A stretch of 64,000 nt of DNA. Source: Methylocystis sp. (lineage in GTDB: Bacteria; Pseudomonadota; Alphaproteobacteria; Rhizobiales; Beijerinckiaceae). Position 1 is the first letter of the stretch. Each line of letters begins with the position of its first letter. This document shows positions 55,875 through 64,000 of the stretch, piece after piece. Below the pieces are notes generated by a model, which was not told where the DNA came from, made no database searches, and worked only from the letters and a program-made list of their open reading frames with translations. The stretch spans positions 1-64,000 of the forward strand of contig JADCCX010000097.1 of NCBI GenBank assembly GCA_020252485.1, read 5' to 3'. Made by a program: the position numbers and the translations under genes.

Positions 55875-57452
55875 CTAGTTCACGGTCGCGAACCAGAGCC
55901 TGACATATTCATCCGCGAAAACGGGCACCTCGATGTTCTTCTTCATCGCCCAGGCGACCGGCTGCTGGTGCAACGGGATGAAATAAGCCTCGTCCCGCGT
56001 GATCTTCAAAGCCTCGGTCAGGAAGGCCCGCCGCTTCGGCTCGTCGAGCTCCACCGCCGCTTTCTTCGTCAGATCGTCGAGGCGGGGATCGGAGAGGCCA
56101 TTGGGGTTGTTGCCGCCCAAGGCGCCGCTCTTCGTGTGCAGCAGCGCTGATGCCACCGAATAGCTGTCCATCGGCGGCAGGGTCGCCCAGCCGAGGATGT
56201 AGACATCGGTCTCGCCCTTGTCGACGAGCGGGAAGTAGGTGGCGCGGCTCTCCGTCTTGAGATCCACGGTGATCCCCGCACGGGTCCACATCGCGGCGAT
56301 GGCGACGCAGGTCTGCTCATCGGCGATATAGCGGTCGTTGGAGCAGTTGAGCTTCGTCTTGAAGCCGTTGGGGTAACCGGCCTCCGTGAGCAGCTTCTTC
56401 GCCGTATCGACGTTGAAGGGCAGCGGCTGGTCGAGCGCGGCCGAATAGCCGGGAATCGGCGGGGCGACCATCGTGCCGACGTTGCGGGATTTCGCCCGCA
56501 TGACGCGCCGGTGGATCGTGTCGAGATCGATCGCATGCCAGAGCGCCTGGCGGACGCGCTTGTCCTTCATCGGGTTGGGCTTGCCCGGTTCCGCCTGCAA
56601 TTCGGCGCGGTGGTTCAGGCCGAGGAAGATCAGCCGCAGCGACGGCTCCTCCACGACCTTGAAGCCGTCGGCGCCGCCGATCCTGGCCAGATCCTGCAAG
56701 GGTGCGGGCGCCATCATGTCGATTTCGCCCGAAAGGAGTGCGGCGACGCGGGTGGCGTCCGACTTGATCGGGCGGAACTCGATGCGGGTGATGTTGTGGA
56801 CCGGCTTGTCCCACCAGTTGGGATTGACATTCATGACGGTCCGGTTGTCGGGCTGATAGGTCTCCAGCACGAAGGGTCCCGTTCCGTTGGCGTTCGTGGA
56901 GGCGAAGGTGGTGACGCCGGTGGTCGTGTTGCCGGGCTTGAGCGCATTGTTGGCCTCAAGCCAGCCCTTGCTCATGATGAAGATGCCGGAAAGATCGTTG
57001 AGGAGCAGGGGATAAGGCCCGTTCAGGACGAAATCCACCGTGAAATCATCGACTTTCACGGCTTCCTTCACGTTCGAGAGATTGCCGCGGGCGCGCGCAG
57101 CCGGATCGAGCAGCCGCGCCACCGAGGCAACCACGTCATCCGCCGTGAACGGCCGGCCGTCGTGGAACTTCACGCCTTGGCGCAATTTGAAGCGCCAGCG
57201 GTCCGGCGCCTCGATCGTCCAGGAGGTGGCAAGCGCCGGTTCGATCTGCAGCTCCTTGTTCCGCCGCACCAGCGGATCATAGATGTGGTGCTGCATGTTG
57301 GAGGTGAAGCTCTCCGTATGCGCATAGGGGTCCATCGTGGCGATATCGCCCTGCGAGGACCAGCGCAGCGTCTTCGCCTCGACCTGTGATGGAAGGGCCA
57401 GAAAGCCTGCTGCAGCAAAAGCGACCGCCCCCGTCAGAACCAACCTGCTCAT
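55875..57452 (-). CDS. Family 5 solute-binding protein of the Dpp-type ABC transporter
   Basis: 525-residue periplasmic binding protein. The signal peptide is SRLVLTGAVAFAAAGFLALP with cleavage near SQVEA, and the mature start KTLRWSSQGDIATMDPYAHT is typical of family 5 (peptide/nickel/opine). GVKFHDGRPFTADDVVAS and YPNGFKTKLNC also match. The frame runs upstream to 57758 through the tRNA-Val gene, but GGGAG lies about six bases before the ATG at 57452, which starts the export signal. It heads the operon ending in the amidohydrolase, suggesting uptake of an amide- or N-heterocycle-containing compound. Confidence 0.93.
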   Translation of the reverse strand: MSRLVLTGAVAFAAAGFLALPSQVEAKTLRWSSQGDIATMDPYAHTESFTSNMQHHIYDPLVRRNKELQIEPALATSWTIEAPDRWRFKLRQGVKFHDGRPFTADDVVASVARLLDPAARARGNLSNVKEAVKVDDFTVDFVLNGPYPLLLNDLSGIFIMSKGWLEANNALKPGNTTTGVTTFASTNANGTGPFVLETYQPDNRTVMNVNPNWWDKPVHNITRIEFRPIKSDATRVAALLSGEIDMMAPAPLQDLARIGGADGFKVVEEPSLRLIFLGLNHRAELQAEPGKPNPMKDKRVRQALWHAIDLDTIHRRVMRAKSRNVGTMVAPPIPGYSAALDQPLPFNVDTAKKLLTEAGYPNGFKTKLNCSNDRYIADEQTCVAIAAMWTRAGITVDLKTESRATYFPLVDKGETDVYILGWATLPPMDSYSVASALLHTKSGALGGNNPNGLSDPRLDDLTKKAAVELDEPKRRAFLTEALKITRDEAYFIPLHQQPVAWAMKKNIEVPVFADEYVRLWFATVN

Positions 57453-57592
57453 CATCTTCTCCCTGCTGACTTTCTGCAGCTTGCGTTGCTTAGCTAACGG
57501 CATGAGTGCACCATCCGTCAATGGCGCTGCACGCACTCTGTTTGCAACGCCGCTGACCTGCGCCGCGAGGCGAAACATGGTGGCGAGAAAAT

Positions 57593-57667
57593 TGGTGGGC
57601 AGTGAGAGGATCGAACTCCCGACCGGCTCGGTGTAAACGAGCAGCTCTACCGCTGAGCTAACTGCCC
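57593..57667 (-). tRNA. tRNA-Val (anticodon TAC)
   Basis: Read on the minus strand, the acceptor arms GGGCAGT (57667-57661) and ACTGCCC (57603-57597) pair, followed by A and an encoded CCA. The anticodon stem GCTCG/CGAGC encloses the loop TTTACAC, giving anticodon TAC, which reads GTA and related Val codons. The D arm TAGCTCAGCGGTAGAGC and T arm GGTTCGAT-like segment (GAGTTCGATCCTC) are normal. Confidence 0.96.
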
Positions 57668-57726
57668 CCGCATGACCGGGCAGGTAGCATGGCGCTGCCC
57701 CGTTCGCCAAGCCTGCAAAAGACTGA

Positions 57727-57856
57727 CGTCTCTGCGAGGAGCGTGAGCGACGAAGCAACCCAGCCCCGTTCTATCGCCAGTCTGAACGCAAACCGCTGGT
57801 TCGCGCGCCAAACTGGCAATCCGGGACTGGATCGCTTCACTGCGTTCGCAATGACG
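57727..57856. repeat. Extragenic inverted repeat element between tRNA-Val and lon
   Basis: The left arm, about 57730-57763, reads TGCGAGGAGCGTGAGCGACG then AAGCAACCCAG; the right arm, about 57827-57856, reads CTGGATCGCTTCACTGCG then TTCGCAATGACG. The arms are imperfect reverse complements and correspond to the common extragenic element whose core is CATTGCGAGGAGCG...GCGACGAAGCAATCCAG. About 60 bases separate the arms. The element lies downstream of lon and may be a non-autonomous repeat. No gene is present in 57668-57875. Confidence 0.65.
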
Positions 57857-57875
57857 GTGCGGCGAGCTGTCGGCT

Positions 57876-60317
57876 TCAATGCGCAGTCAGAGCGCCGGCA
57901 TCGCCCTTCTTGACGGCGAGCGAGGCGGCCCTGGCGGCTTCCGCCTCCTCGTCCCACTCGATCGCCACCGGCTGACGCACGAGCGCATGCTTCAGCACCT
58001 CGTCCATCCGCGAGACGGGCACGATCTCGAGCCCGTTCTTGACGCTGTCGGGCAGCTCGATCAGGTCCTTGGCGTTCTCCTCGGGGATCAGCACCTTCTT
58101 GATGCCGCCGCGCAACGCCGCGAGCAGCTTCTCCTTGAGGCCGCCGATCGGCAGCACCCTGCCCCTGAGCGTCACCTCGCCTGTCATCGCGATATCCCGG
58201 CGCACCGGGATGCCGGTCATGACCGAGGTGATCGCCACCGCCATGCCGATGCCGGCGGACGGACCGTCCTTCGGGGTCGCCCCCTCCGGCACGTGGACGT
58301 GGATGTCCTTCGTGTCGAACAGCGGCGGCTTGATGCCGAAATCGATGCAGCGCGAGCGGACATAGGTGGCCGCCGCCGAGATCGATTCCTTCATCACTTC
58401 CTTGAGGTTGCCGGTCACCGTCATCTTGCCCTTGCCGGGCATCATGACGCCTTCGATCGTCAGCAATTCGCCGCCGACCTCCGTCCAGGCGAGACCCGTG
58501 ACAACGCCCACCTGATCCTCGGTTTCCGCCTCGCCGTAGCGGTATTTCGGCGGGCCAAGATATTCCTCAAGAAGCTTCAGATCGACGACGACCTTCTTCT
58601 TCTTGGACATCAGGATATCCTTCACCGCCTTGCGGGCGAGGTTCTGGATTTCCCGGGTCAGGTTGCGGACGCCCGATTCCCGCGTGTAACGGCGGATCAC
58701 CTGCATCAGCGCCTCGTCCTTGATAGCGAATTCCTCCGCATCAAGCCCGTGCTTGGTCAGCGCCTCGGCGAAGAGATGCTGCTTGGCGATTTCCAGCTTC
58801 TCCTCTTCGGTGTAGCCGGCCAGACGAATGATCTCCATGCGGTCCATCAGGGGCGCCGGAATATTGAGCGTGTTCGCCGTCGTCACGAACATCACGTTCG
58901 AAAGGTCGTAATCGACCTCGAGGTAATGGTCGGCGAAGGTCGCGTTCTGCTCGGGATCCAGCACCTCCAGCAGCGCCGAGGAAGGATCGCCCCGGAAATC
59001 CTGGCCCATCTTGTCGATTTCATCGAGCAGGAAGAGCGGATTGGAGGTTTTCGCCTTCTTCAGCGACTGGATGATCTTGCCGGGCATCGAACCGATATAG
59101 GTGCGCCGGTGACCGCGGATCTCAGCTTCATCCCGCACGCCGCCCAGCGACATGCGCACGAATTCGCGGCCGGTCGCCTTGGCGATCGACTTGCCGAGCG
59201 AGGTCTTGCCGACGCCCGGAGGGCCGACAAGGCAGAGGATGGGGCCGGCGAGCTTGTTCGCCCGCTGCTGCACGGCGAGATACTCGACGATCCGCTCCTT
59301 GACTTTCTCGAGGCCGTAATGATCGGCGTCGAGGGTATGCTGAGCGAGATTGAGGTCCTTCTTGACCTTGGATTTCTTGCCCCAGGGCAGGGAAATCATC
59401 CAGTCGAGATAGTTGCGGACCACGGTCGCTTCCGCCGACATGGGCGACATCTGCCTGAGCTTCTTCAGCTCATGCAGCGCCTTGTCACGCGCTTCCTTGG
59501 TGAGCTTGGTGCGCTTGATCTTGTCCTCGAGCTCGGCGAGTTCGTCCTTCTCCTCGCCGTCACCCAATTCCTTCTGAATCGCCTTCATCTGCTCGTTGAG
59601 GTAATACTCGCGCTGCGTCTTCTCCATCTGGCGCTTGACGCGCGTGCGGATGCGCTTCTCAACCTGCAGGACGGAGATCTCGCTCTCCATCAGGCCCAGC
59701 ACCTTTTCGAGGCGCTTGGAAACGCTGATGATCTCCAGCGTCGCCTGCTTGTCGGCGATCTTGACGGCGAGATGCGCCGCCACGCTGTCGGCCAGCTTGC
59801 CGTGATCGTCGATCTGCCCGATGGCGGCGACAACCTCGGGCGAAACCTTCTTGTTGAGCTTCACATAACCTTCGAACTCGGAGACGACCGACCGCGCCAA
59901 GGCTTCGACCTCGACGGCCTTGCCCGGATCCTCCGCGATGATCTCTGTTTCGGCGACATAGAAGTCGTTCGTTTTCAGATACTTGCGGATTCGGCCGCGG
60001 GCCGCGCCTTCCACCAGCACTTTCACGGTGCCGTCGGGCAGCTTCAGAAGCTGGAGGACGGATGCGACGGTGCCGATCTCGTAGATTGCCTCCGGCGCAG
60101 GGTCATCTTCGCCTGCGTTCATCTGGGTCGACAGCATGATATGGCCGTCGTTGCGCATCACCTCTTCGAGGGCGCGGATCGATTTCTCGCGGCCGACGAA
60201 CAGCGGCACGATCATATGCGGAAACACCACAATGTCGCGGAGCGGCAGAACCGGCAATTCGTGAGCGGTCCCGGCAGGCAGCGGTGGGCGAGTCTTGCTT
60301 GTGGTCCTTACGGTCAT
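57876..60317 (-). CDS. lon: ATP-dependent protease La (Lon)
   Basis: About 813 residues: N-terminal substrate-binding LON domain (LPVLPLRDIVVFPHMIVPLF), a coiled-coil region, the AAA+ module with Walker A GPPGVGKTSLGKSIA and Walker B FLLDEIDKMG, and the C-terminal protease domain with the catalytic Ser in PKDGPSAGIGMA and Lys in GLKEKLLAALRGGIKKVLIP. It degrades misfolded and regulatory proteins, including CcrM and DnaA in Caulobacter. Two starts are possible; the ATG at 60317 has AAGGA seven bases upstream, better than 60344. In relatives lon directly follows clpX; here a patatin gene intervenes. Confidence 0.97.
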   Translation of the reverse strand: MTVRTTSKTRPPLPAGTAHELPVLPLRDIVVFPHMIVPLFVGREKSIRALEEVMRNDGHIMLSTQMNAGEDDPAPEAIYEIGTVASVLQLLKLPDGTVKVLVEGAARGRIRKYLKTNDFYVAETEIIAEDPGKAVEVEALARSVVSEFEGYVKLNKKVSPEVVAAIGQIDDHGKLADSVAAHLAVKIADKQATLEIISVSKRLEKVLGLMESEISVLQVEKRIRTRVKRQMEKTQREYYLNEQMKAIQKELGDGEEKDELAELEDKIKRTKLTKEARDKALHELKKLRQMSPMSAEATVVRNYLDWMISLPWGKKSKVKKDLNLAQHTLDADHYGLEKVKERIVEYLAVQQRANKLAGPILCLVGPPGVGKTSLGKSIAKATGREFVRMSLGGVRDEAEIRGHRRTYIGSMPGKIIQSLKKAKTSNPLFLLDEIDKMGQDFRGDPSSALLEVLDPEQNATFADHYLEVDYDLSNVMFVTTANTLNIPAPLMDRMEIIRLAGYTEEEKLEIAKQHLFAEALTKHGLDAEEFAIKDEALMQVIRRYTRESGVRNLTREIQNLARKAVKDILMSKKKKVVVDLKLLEEYLGPPKYRYGEAETEDQVGVVTGLAWTEVGGELLTIEGVMMPGKGKMTVTGNLKEVMKESISAAATYVRSRCIDFGIKPPLFDTKDIHVHVPEGATPKDGPSAGIGMAVAITSVMTGIPVRRDIAMTGEVTLRGRVLPIGGLKEKLLAALRGGIKKVLIPEENAKDLIELPDSVKNGLEIVPVSRMDEVLKHALVRQPVAIEWDEEAEAARAASLAVKKGDAGALTAH

Positions 60318-60567
60318 CGTCTTGTCCTTATCTCGTCCCGCCATCAGGCCCTATGATGAAGCCACCGGATGGCGTACGCAATCGCGGATTTCCTTGGTCA
60401 AACAGAGAACCACGAGTCCGCTGGCGAAAGACCGGAAAGGATAGGCGAAACATGCCCATGAAGCCCGCCCGTCGCGGCGCTTGCTCCTTCGCATCGCGTA
60501 AGATGTGATCGCCGGACCCGCCTTTCAAGCGATACCCGGCAAACGAATCAGGGAGGCGAAACCGGCC

Positions 60568-60720
60568 TCAGGCGCTGATTGGAACCTTCTGTTCGCGCTC
60601 GCCTGTCCCGCGCTCGATCGCCTTCTTGGCGATCATCGTCACGCCGCGGTCTGTGCGGGTCAGGTCCGCGCCCTCCATCTCGAACAGGCGCTGATACTGG
60701 TTTGTAAGGCGAAGTCTCAT
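60568..60720 (-). pseudogene. Decayed duplicate of the clpX 3' end with internal deletion
   Basis: The minus-strand frame of 50 codons reads [50 protein letters not shown]. Intact ClpX in this window has [35 protein letters not shown] and ends [10 protein letters not shown]. So the fragment keeps about 30 codons of the C-terminal domain and then jumps across about 50 codons to the final residues. It sits on the far side of the patatin gene from clpX and in the same orientation. The stretch 60345-60567 next to it has no other gene. Confidence 0.85.
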
Positions 60721-60924
60721 CAATGGAGAGCGTTTTGGTGACGTTTCGCCCCGGTTCCCGTCCCCTTACGCCTTCCCGGCTCAATGAATCCCAACAAAAA
60801 CTCACTTAAGAGGCTGCACTCACTGCTTTTTTTACTGCGTGATCAGTTGACACCGTGGATCGCCTCTGAAATCAAGCTCACTCTTGAGAAACCACAGAAA
60901 TACGACAGCTGATTGGGGTTAGGA

Positions 60925-62289
60925 ATGCGGCTTACCCATCCAAGCCTCCTTGCTCTATCGTTGTTGGCGGCCTGTGCCCACATTGATAACGCGCCCGTTA
61001 ATGTCGAGAAGGCCGGCCCGGCTTCACGTAACAGCCCATTTCCAAAATCATTAGTTGTCGCGCCGGAAGAAGCTCGTTCCACCCTGATCGCTGTGACCTT
61101 GTCTGGAGGCGGAACACGCGCCGCATCTTTTGGCTGGGGAGCGCTTTCTTACCTCGCCGAGGCAACCGACCGGCGTAATTCGCTCGCAGAAAACATACGG
61201 GTCGTCGCAGGCGTCTCGGCCGGAGCGATTTTGGGCGCCCATTTCGTGATGTCAGGCCCTGATCAGCTGGCTGAGTTTCGGGCTCGCTTTCTCGATCAGG
61301 ACGTCCAATCGACTTTGCGGACCGCGCCAACACCCACCAACCTCCTCCGGGCTAGCCAAGGAGGAATCAATGATCGAACCGGCCTTCCAACGTGGTTGCA
61401 GGATAATCTTTTTGGCGGCGCCACGCTTGGTGATCTCGACGATGTGAAACGGCCGCGCCTGATCATTCATGCGACTGACGTGGAGAACCGATCGCCGTTC
61501 CTGTTTGATCAGGCAAGTTTCGATTCCCTCTGCAGTGACCGGAACCGGTTTCCTCTTGCCGAAGCTGTGGCGGCGTCTGCGGCCGTACCTGTGTTGTTTG
61601 CTCCGATTGTCATCAAGAATTTCAGCAGCGACTGCACAGTTTCCTGGAGCGGCAACCTAAAAACAGGCAAAGGCGATAACGCGACGCGCCTGGACGGACA
61701 TGGCCTCCGGTCCTTGCGGGCTTACCGGGAAGGCGGGCCGAACGCCTACGTCAAGCTCAACGATGGCGGCCTCGTCGATAACCTCGGCACCGGGGCTTTG
61801 ATGATGACCGCAACTTTAGCGCAACATAGAAGTGCACCGTTTGCTCCTCAAGAGACCGATTTCGCACGCGAAGTGATGTTTCTTGTTGTCGACGGGTCGA
61901 CCCGCAACGGAAAAGGCATCAATGCTGAACTCCAGGGGCCTGGCGCGGTGACCACCATTGCAGCGTCGGTTGATGCGATGATCGATACGGCAAGCAGGCA
62001 TAGTGTCGATCTGCTTGAGCGCTGGATGCATGAGTGGCGCAGGAGGGTTGTGGTTGATCGTTGCGCGCGCGGCTTACCCAAATGCGGAAAACTCAATGTC
62101 ACTCTCGTCCGTATCGCCCTTGAGGCGCTGACGGAAGATGATGACGCCAAGCGGTTTGCCCAGAGTGGCACCGCGCTTCGCCTGACGCCGGAGGATGTCA
62201 GCTTCTATGTTGACAAAGGCAGAGAGTTGCTGAGGATCAACGAAGCCTTCAAGGCGTTTGAGCGTCGGATCGGTGGACCGGCGCCTTAG
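60925..62289 (+). CDS. Patatin-like phospholipase, predicted lipoprotein
   Basis: About 454 residues. The N-terminus MRLTHPSLLALSLLAACAHI has a lipobox (LLAAC), so the protein is likely lipid-anchored. Patatin motifs are present: oxyanion GGGTRAASFGWG, nucleophile GVSAG in RVVAGVSAGAILG, and the catalytic Asp in LNDGGLVDNLGTG (DGG). Residues around VAASAAVPVLFAPI fit the fold. It should hydrolyse acyl esters of phospholipids at the envelope. An upstream TTG at 60913 would add four residues. The gene lies opposite in strand to, and between, clpX and lon, an unusual place for it, bordered by a partial clpX copy. Codon use looks slightly less GC-rich than the neighbours. Confidence 0.88.
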   Translation: MRLTHPSLLALSLLAACAHIDNAPVNVEKAGPASRNSPFPKSLVVAPEEARSTLIAVTLSGGGTRAASFGWGALSYLAEATDRRNSLAENIRVVAGVSAGAILGAHFVMSGPDQLAEFRARFLDQDVQSTLRTAPTPTNLLRASQGGINDRTGLPTWLQDNLFGGATLGDLDDVKRPRLIIHATDVENRSPFLFDQASFDSLCSDRNRFPLAEAVAASAAVPVLFAPIVIKNFSSDCTVSWSGNLKTGKGDNATRLDGHGLRSLRAYREGGPNAYVKLNDGGLVDNLGTGALMMTATLAQHRSAPFAPQETDFAREVMFLVVDGSTRNGKGINAELQGPGAVTTIAASVDAMIDTASRHSVDLLERWMHEWRRRVVVDRCARGLPKCGKLNVTLVRIALEALTEDDDAKRFAQSGTALRLTPEDVSFYVDKGRELLRINEAFKAFERRIGGPAP

Positions 62290-62477
62290 AGCATGGCGCA
62301 ATAAGACGGAACCACAGCGACGGAGCAGATTTGCTCTGGATTTCGAAAGGGCGAAGAGATCGATCTGGTTGATCGGGAGAGGAGCCGTTTCGAAATCCGG
62401 GCCAAATATGCCCGTCCCTTCGGCTTGCGCTGGAGATGAGCGCCTTGTTCGATCCTTTCCTCTGTGTCGAGTTCCGC

Positions 62478-63743
<1,266 letters not shown>

Positions 63744-63965
63744 CGCTCATCTCCTCTCGACGGCCCCGTCCGCAGGCCTTCACCCGCCCGCAAACCCCGA
63801 ACCGACGCATCAGGCTTTATAGCCAACCAAGGGCCTAAGCCGAAAGTACCCTGGAGTCGCAACAGCGAGTCCTGTGATCAATTTGCCACCCCAGACCCTA
63901 CCTTGAGCTGAAAACACTACCAAGTTCCAGCCATTCGTCAAAATGCGCTGTCTCATGGTGGTCAC

Positions 63966-64000
63966 TCACTTGGCCTCATCCGAGGATTCGGGGCGCTTTT
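63966..64000 (-). CDS. clpP: ClpP protease, last codons only (cut by window edge)
   Basis: At the right edge the minus strand reads KRPESSDEAK followed by TGA at 63966-63968. An ..EKRPE.. ending and acidic Ala/Ser tail are what alphaproteobacterial ClpP proteins end with, and clpP is the usual gene before clpX. The 222-base gap to clpX is typical. Only about 11 codons are visible, so the identification depends mainly on gene order. Confidence 0.5.
   Translation of the reverse strand, partial: KRPESSDEAK

Noticed and set aside
57453-57758. Upstream extension of the Dpp binding-protein gene to 57758
   Set aside because: It would run through tRNA-Val and bury the export signal inside the protein; the ATG at 57452 has a good ribosome site.
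57879-60356. An 825-codon open frame on the plus strand, antisense to lon
   Set aside because: It mirrors lon across its whole length, its translation is Arg/His/Asp-rich with no recognisable domain, and such frames are a normal by-product of GC-rich third positions.

Overview
This window looks like chromosome from an alphaproteobacterium of the order Hyphomicrobiales (Rhizobiales). The main evidence is the cell-cycle pair divK-pleD in tandem, a CtrA-type TTAA-N7-TTAA site, an Irr-like iron box, alphaproteobacterial small families (DUF3297, DUF3572, DUF2865), the clpP-clpX-lon order and a uniformly high GC content. The genus cannot be fixed from this sequence.

Region 1 (1-21 kb) is mostly core genome. 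It holds the tail of an ISAs1-type transposase, a DUF4105 membrane protein, a sulfur pair (cysK, sseA), a CatB-like acetyltransferase, a Tat-exported PhoX-type phosphatase, pyrG and secG, the pleD/divK signalling operon, dinB, trhO, an RraA-like aldolase preceded by the tail of a lost FAH-family gene, an SDR, a ChrR-like cupin protein without its zinc motif, alaX, and a ferric-iron ABC operon without its ATPase behind an Irr-like box.

Region 2 (21.3-23.3 kb) is a small mobile scar beside tRNA-Gln(CTG). A complete IS5/IS427-type element (21518-22363, CTAG on both sides) sits between two unrelated gene remnants, one of them apparently the tail of a serine recombinase. An XRE regulator with a perfect palindrome upstream follows.

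Region 3 (23.3-44.5 kb) is a catabolic island for a cyclic amide, imide or hydantoin-like compound. It holds a LysR regulator, a cyclase-family hydrolase, an amidase, a COG0523 GTPase overlapping a small CxxC protein, a PuuE-like polysaccharide-deacetylase-fold enzyme, a dihydropyrimidinase/hydantoinase, a quinone-oxidoreductase-like enzyme, a complete Liv-type ABC importer with fused LivM-LivG, an M20 N-carbamoyl amidohydrolase, and divergent hyuA-hyuB. It ends with a GntR regulator carrying two DNA-binding domains, translationally coupled to a PotD-like binding protein without a signal peptide. The simplest reading is import, ring opening by one or more of four ring-acting hydrolases, then removal of carbamoyl or amide groups, with a possible dedicated metal-delivery pair. 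The substrate is unknown.

Region 4 (44.6-47.2 kb) is accessory: a frameshifted IS110 transposase with a possible bridge-RNA end, a parDE toxin-antitoxin pair and a frameshifted remnant.

Region 5 (47.2-64 kb) returns to core and transport genes: an alpha/beta hydrolase, an RhlE-like helicase, a diguanylate cyclase with a CtrA site, a Dpp-type ABC operon ending in an amidohydrolase, tRNA-Val(TAC), lon, clpX and the last codons of clpP. A patatin-like lipoprotein gene interrupts the clpX-lon junction, and a decayed second copy of the clpX 3' end lies on its other side, which marks the insertion.
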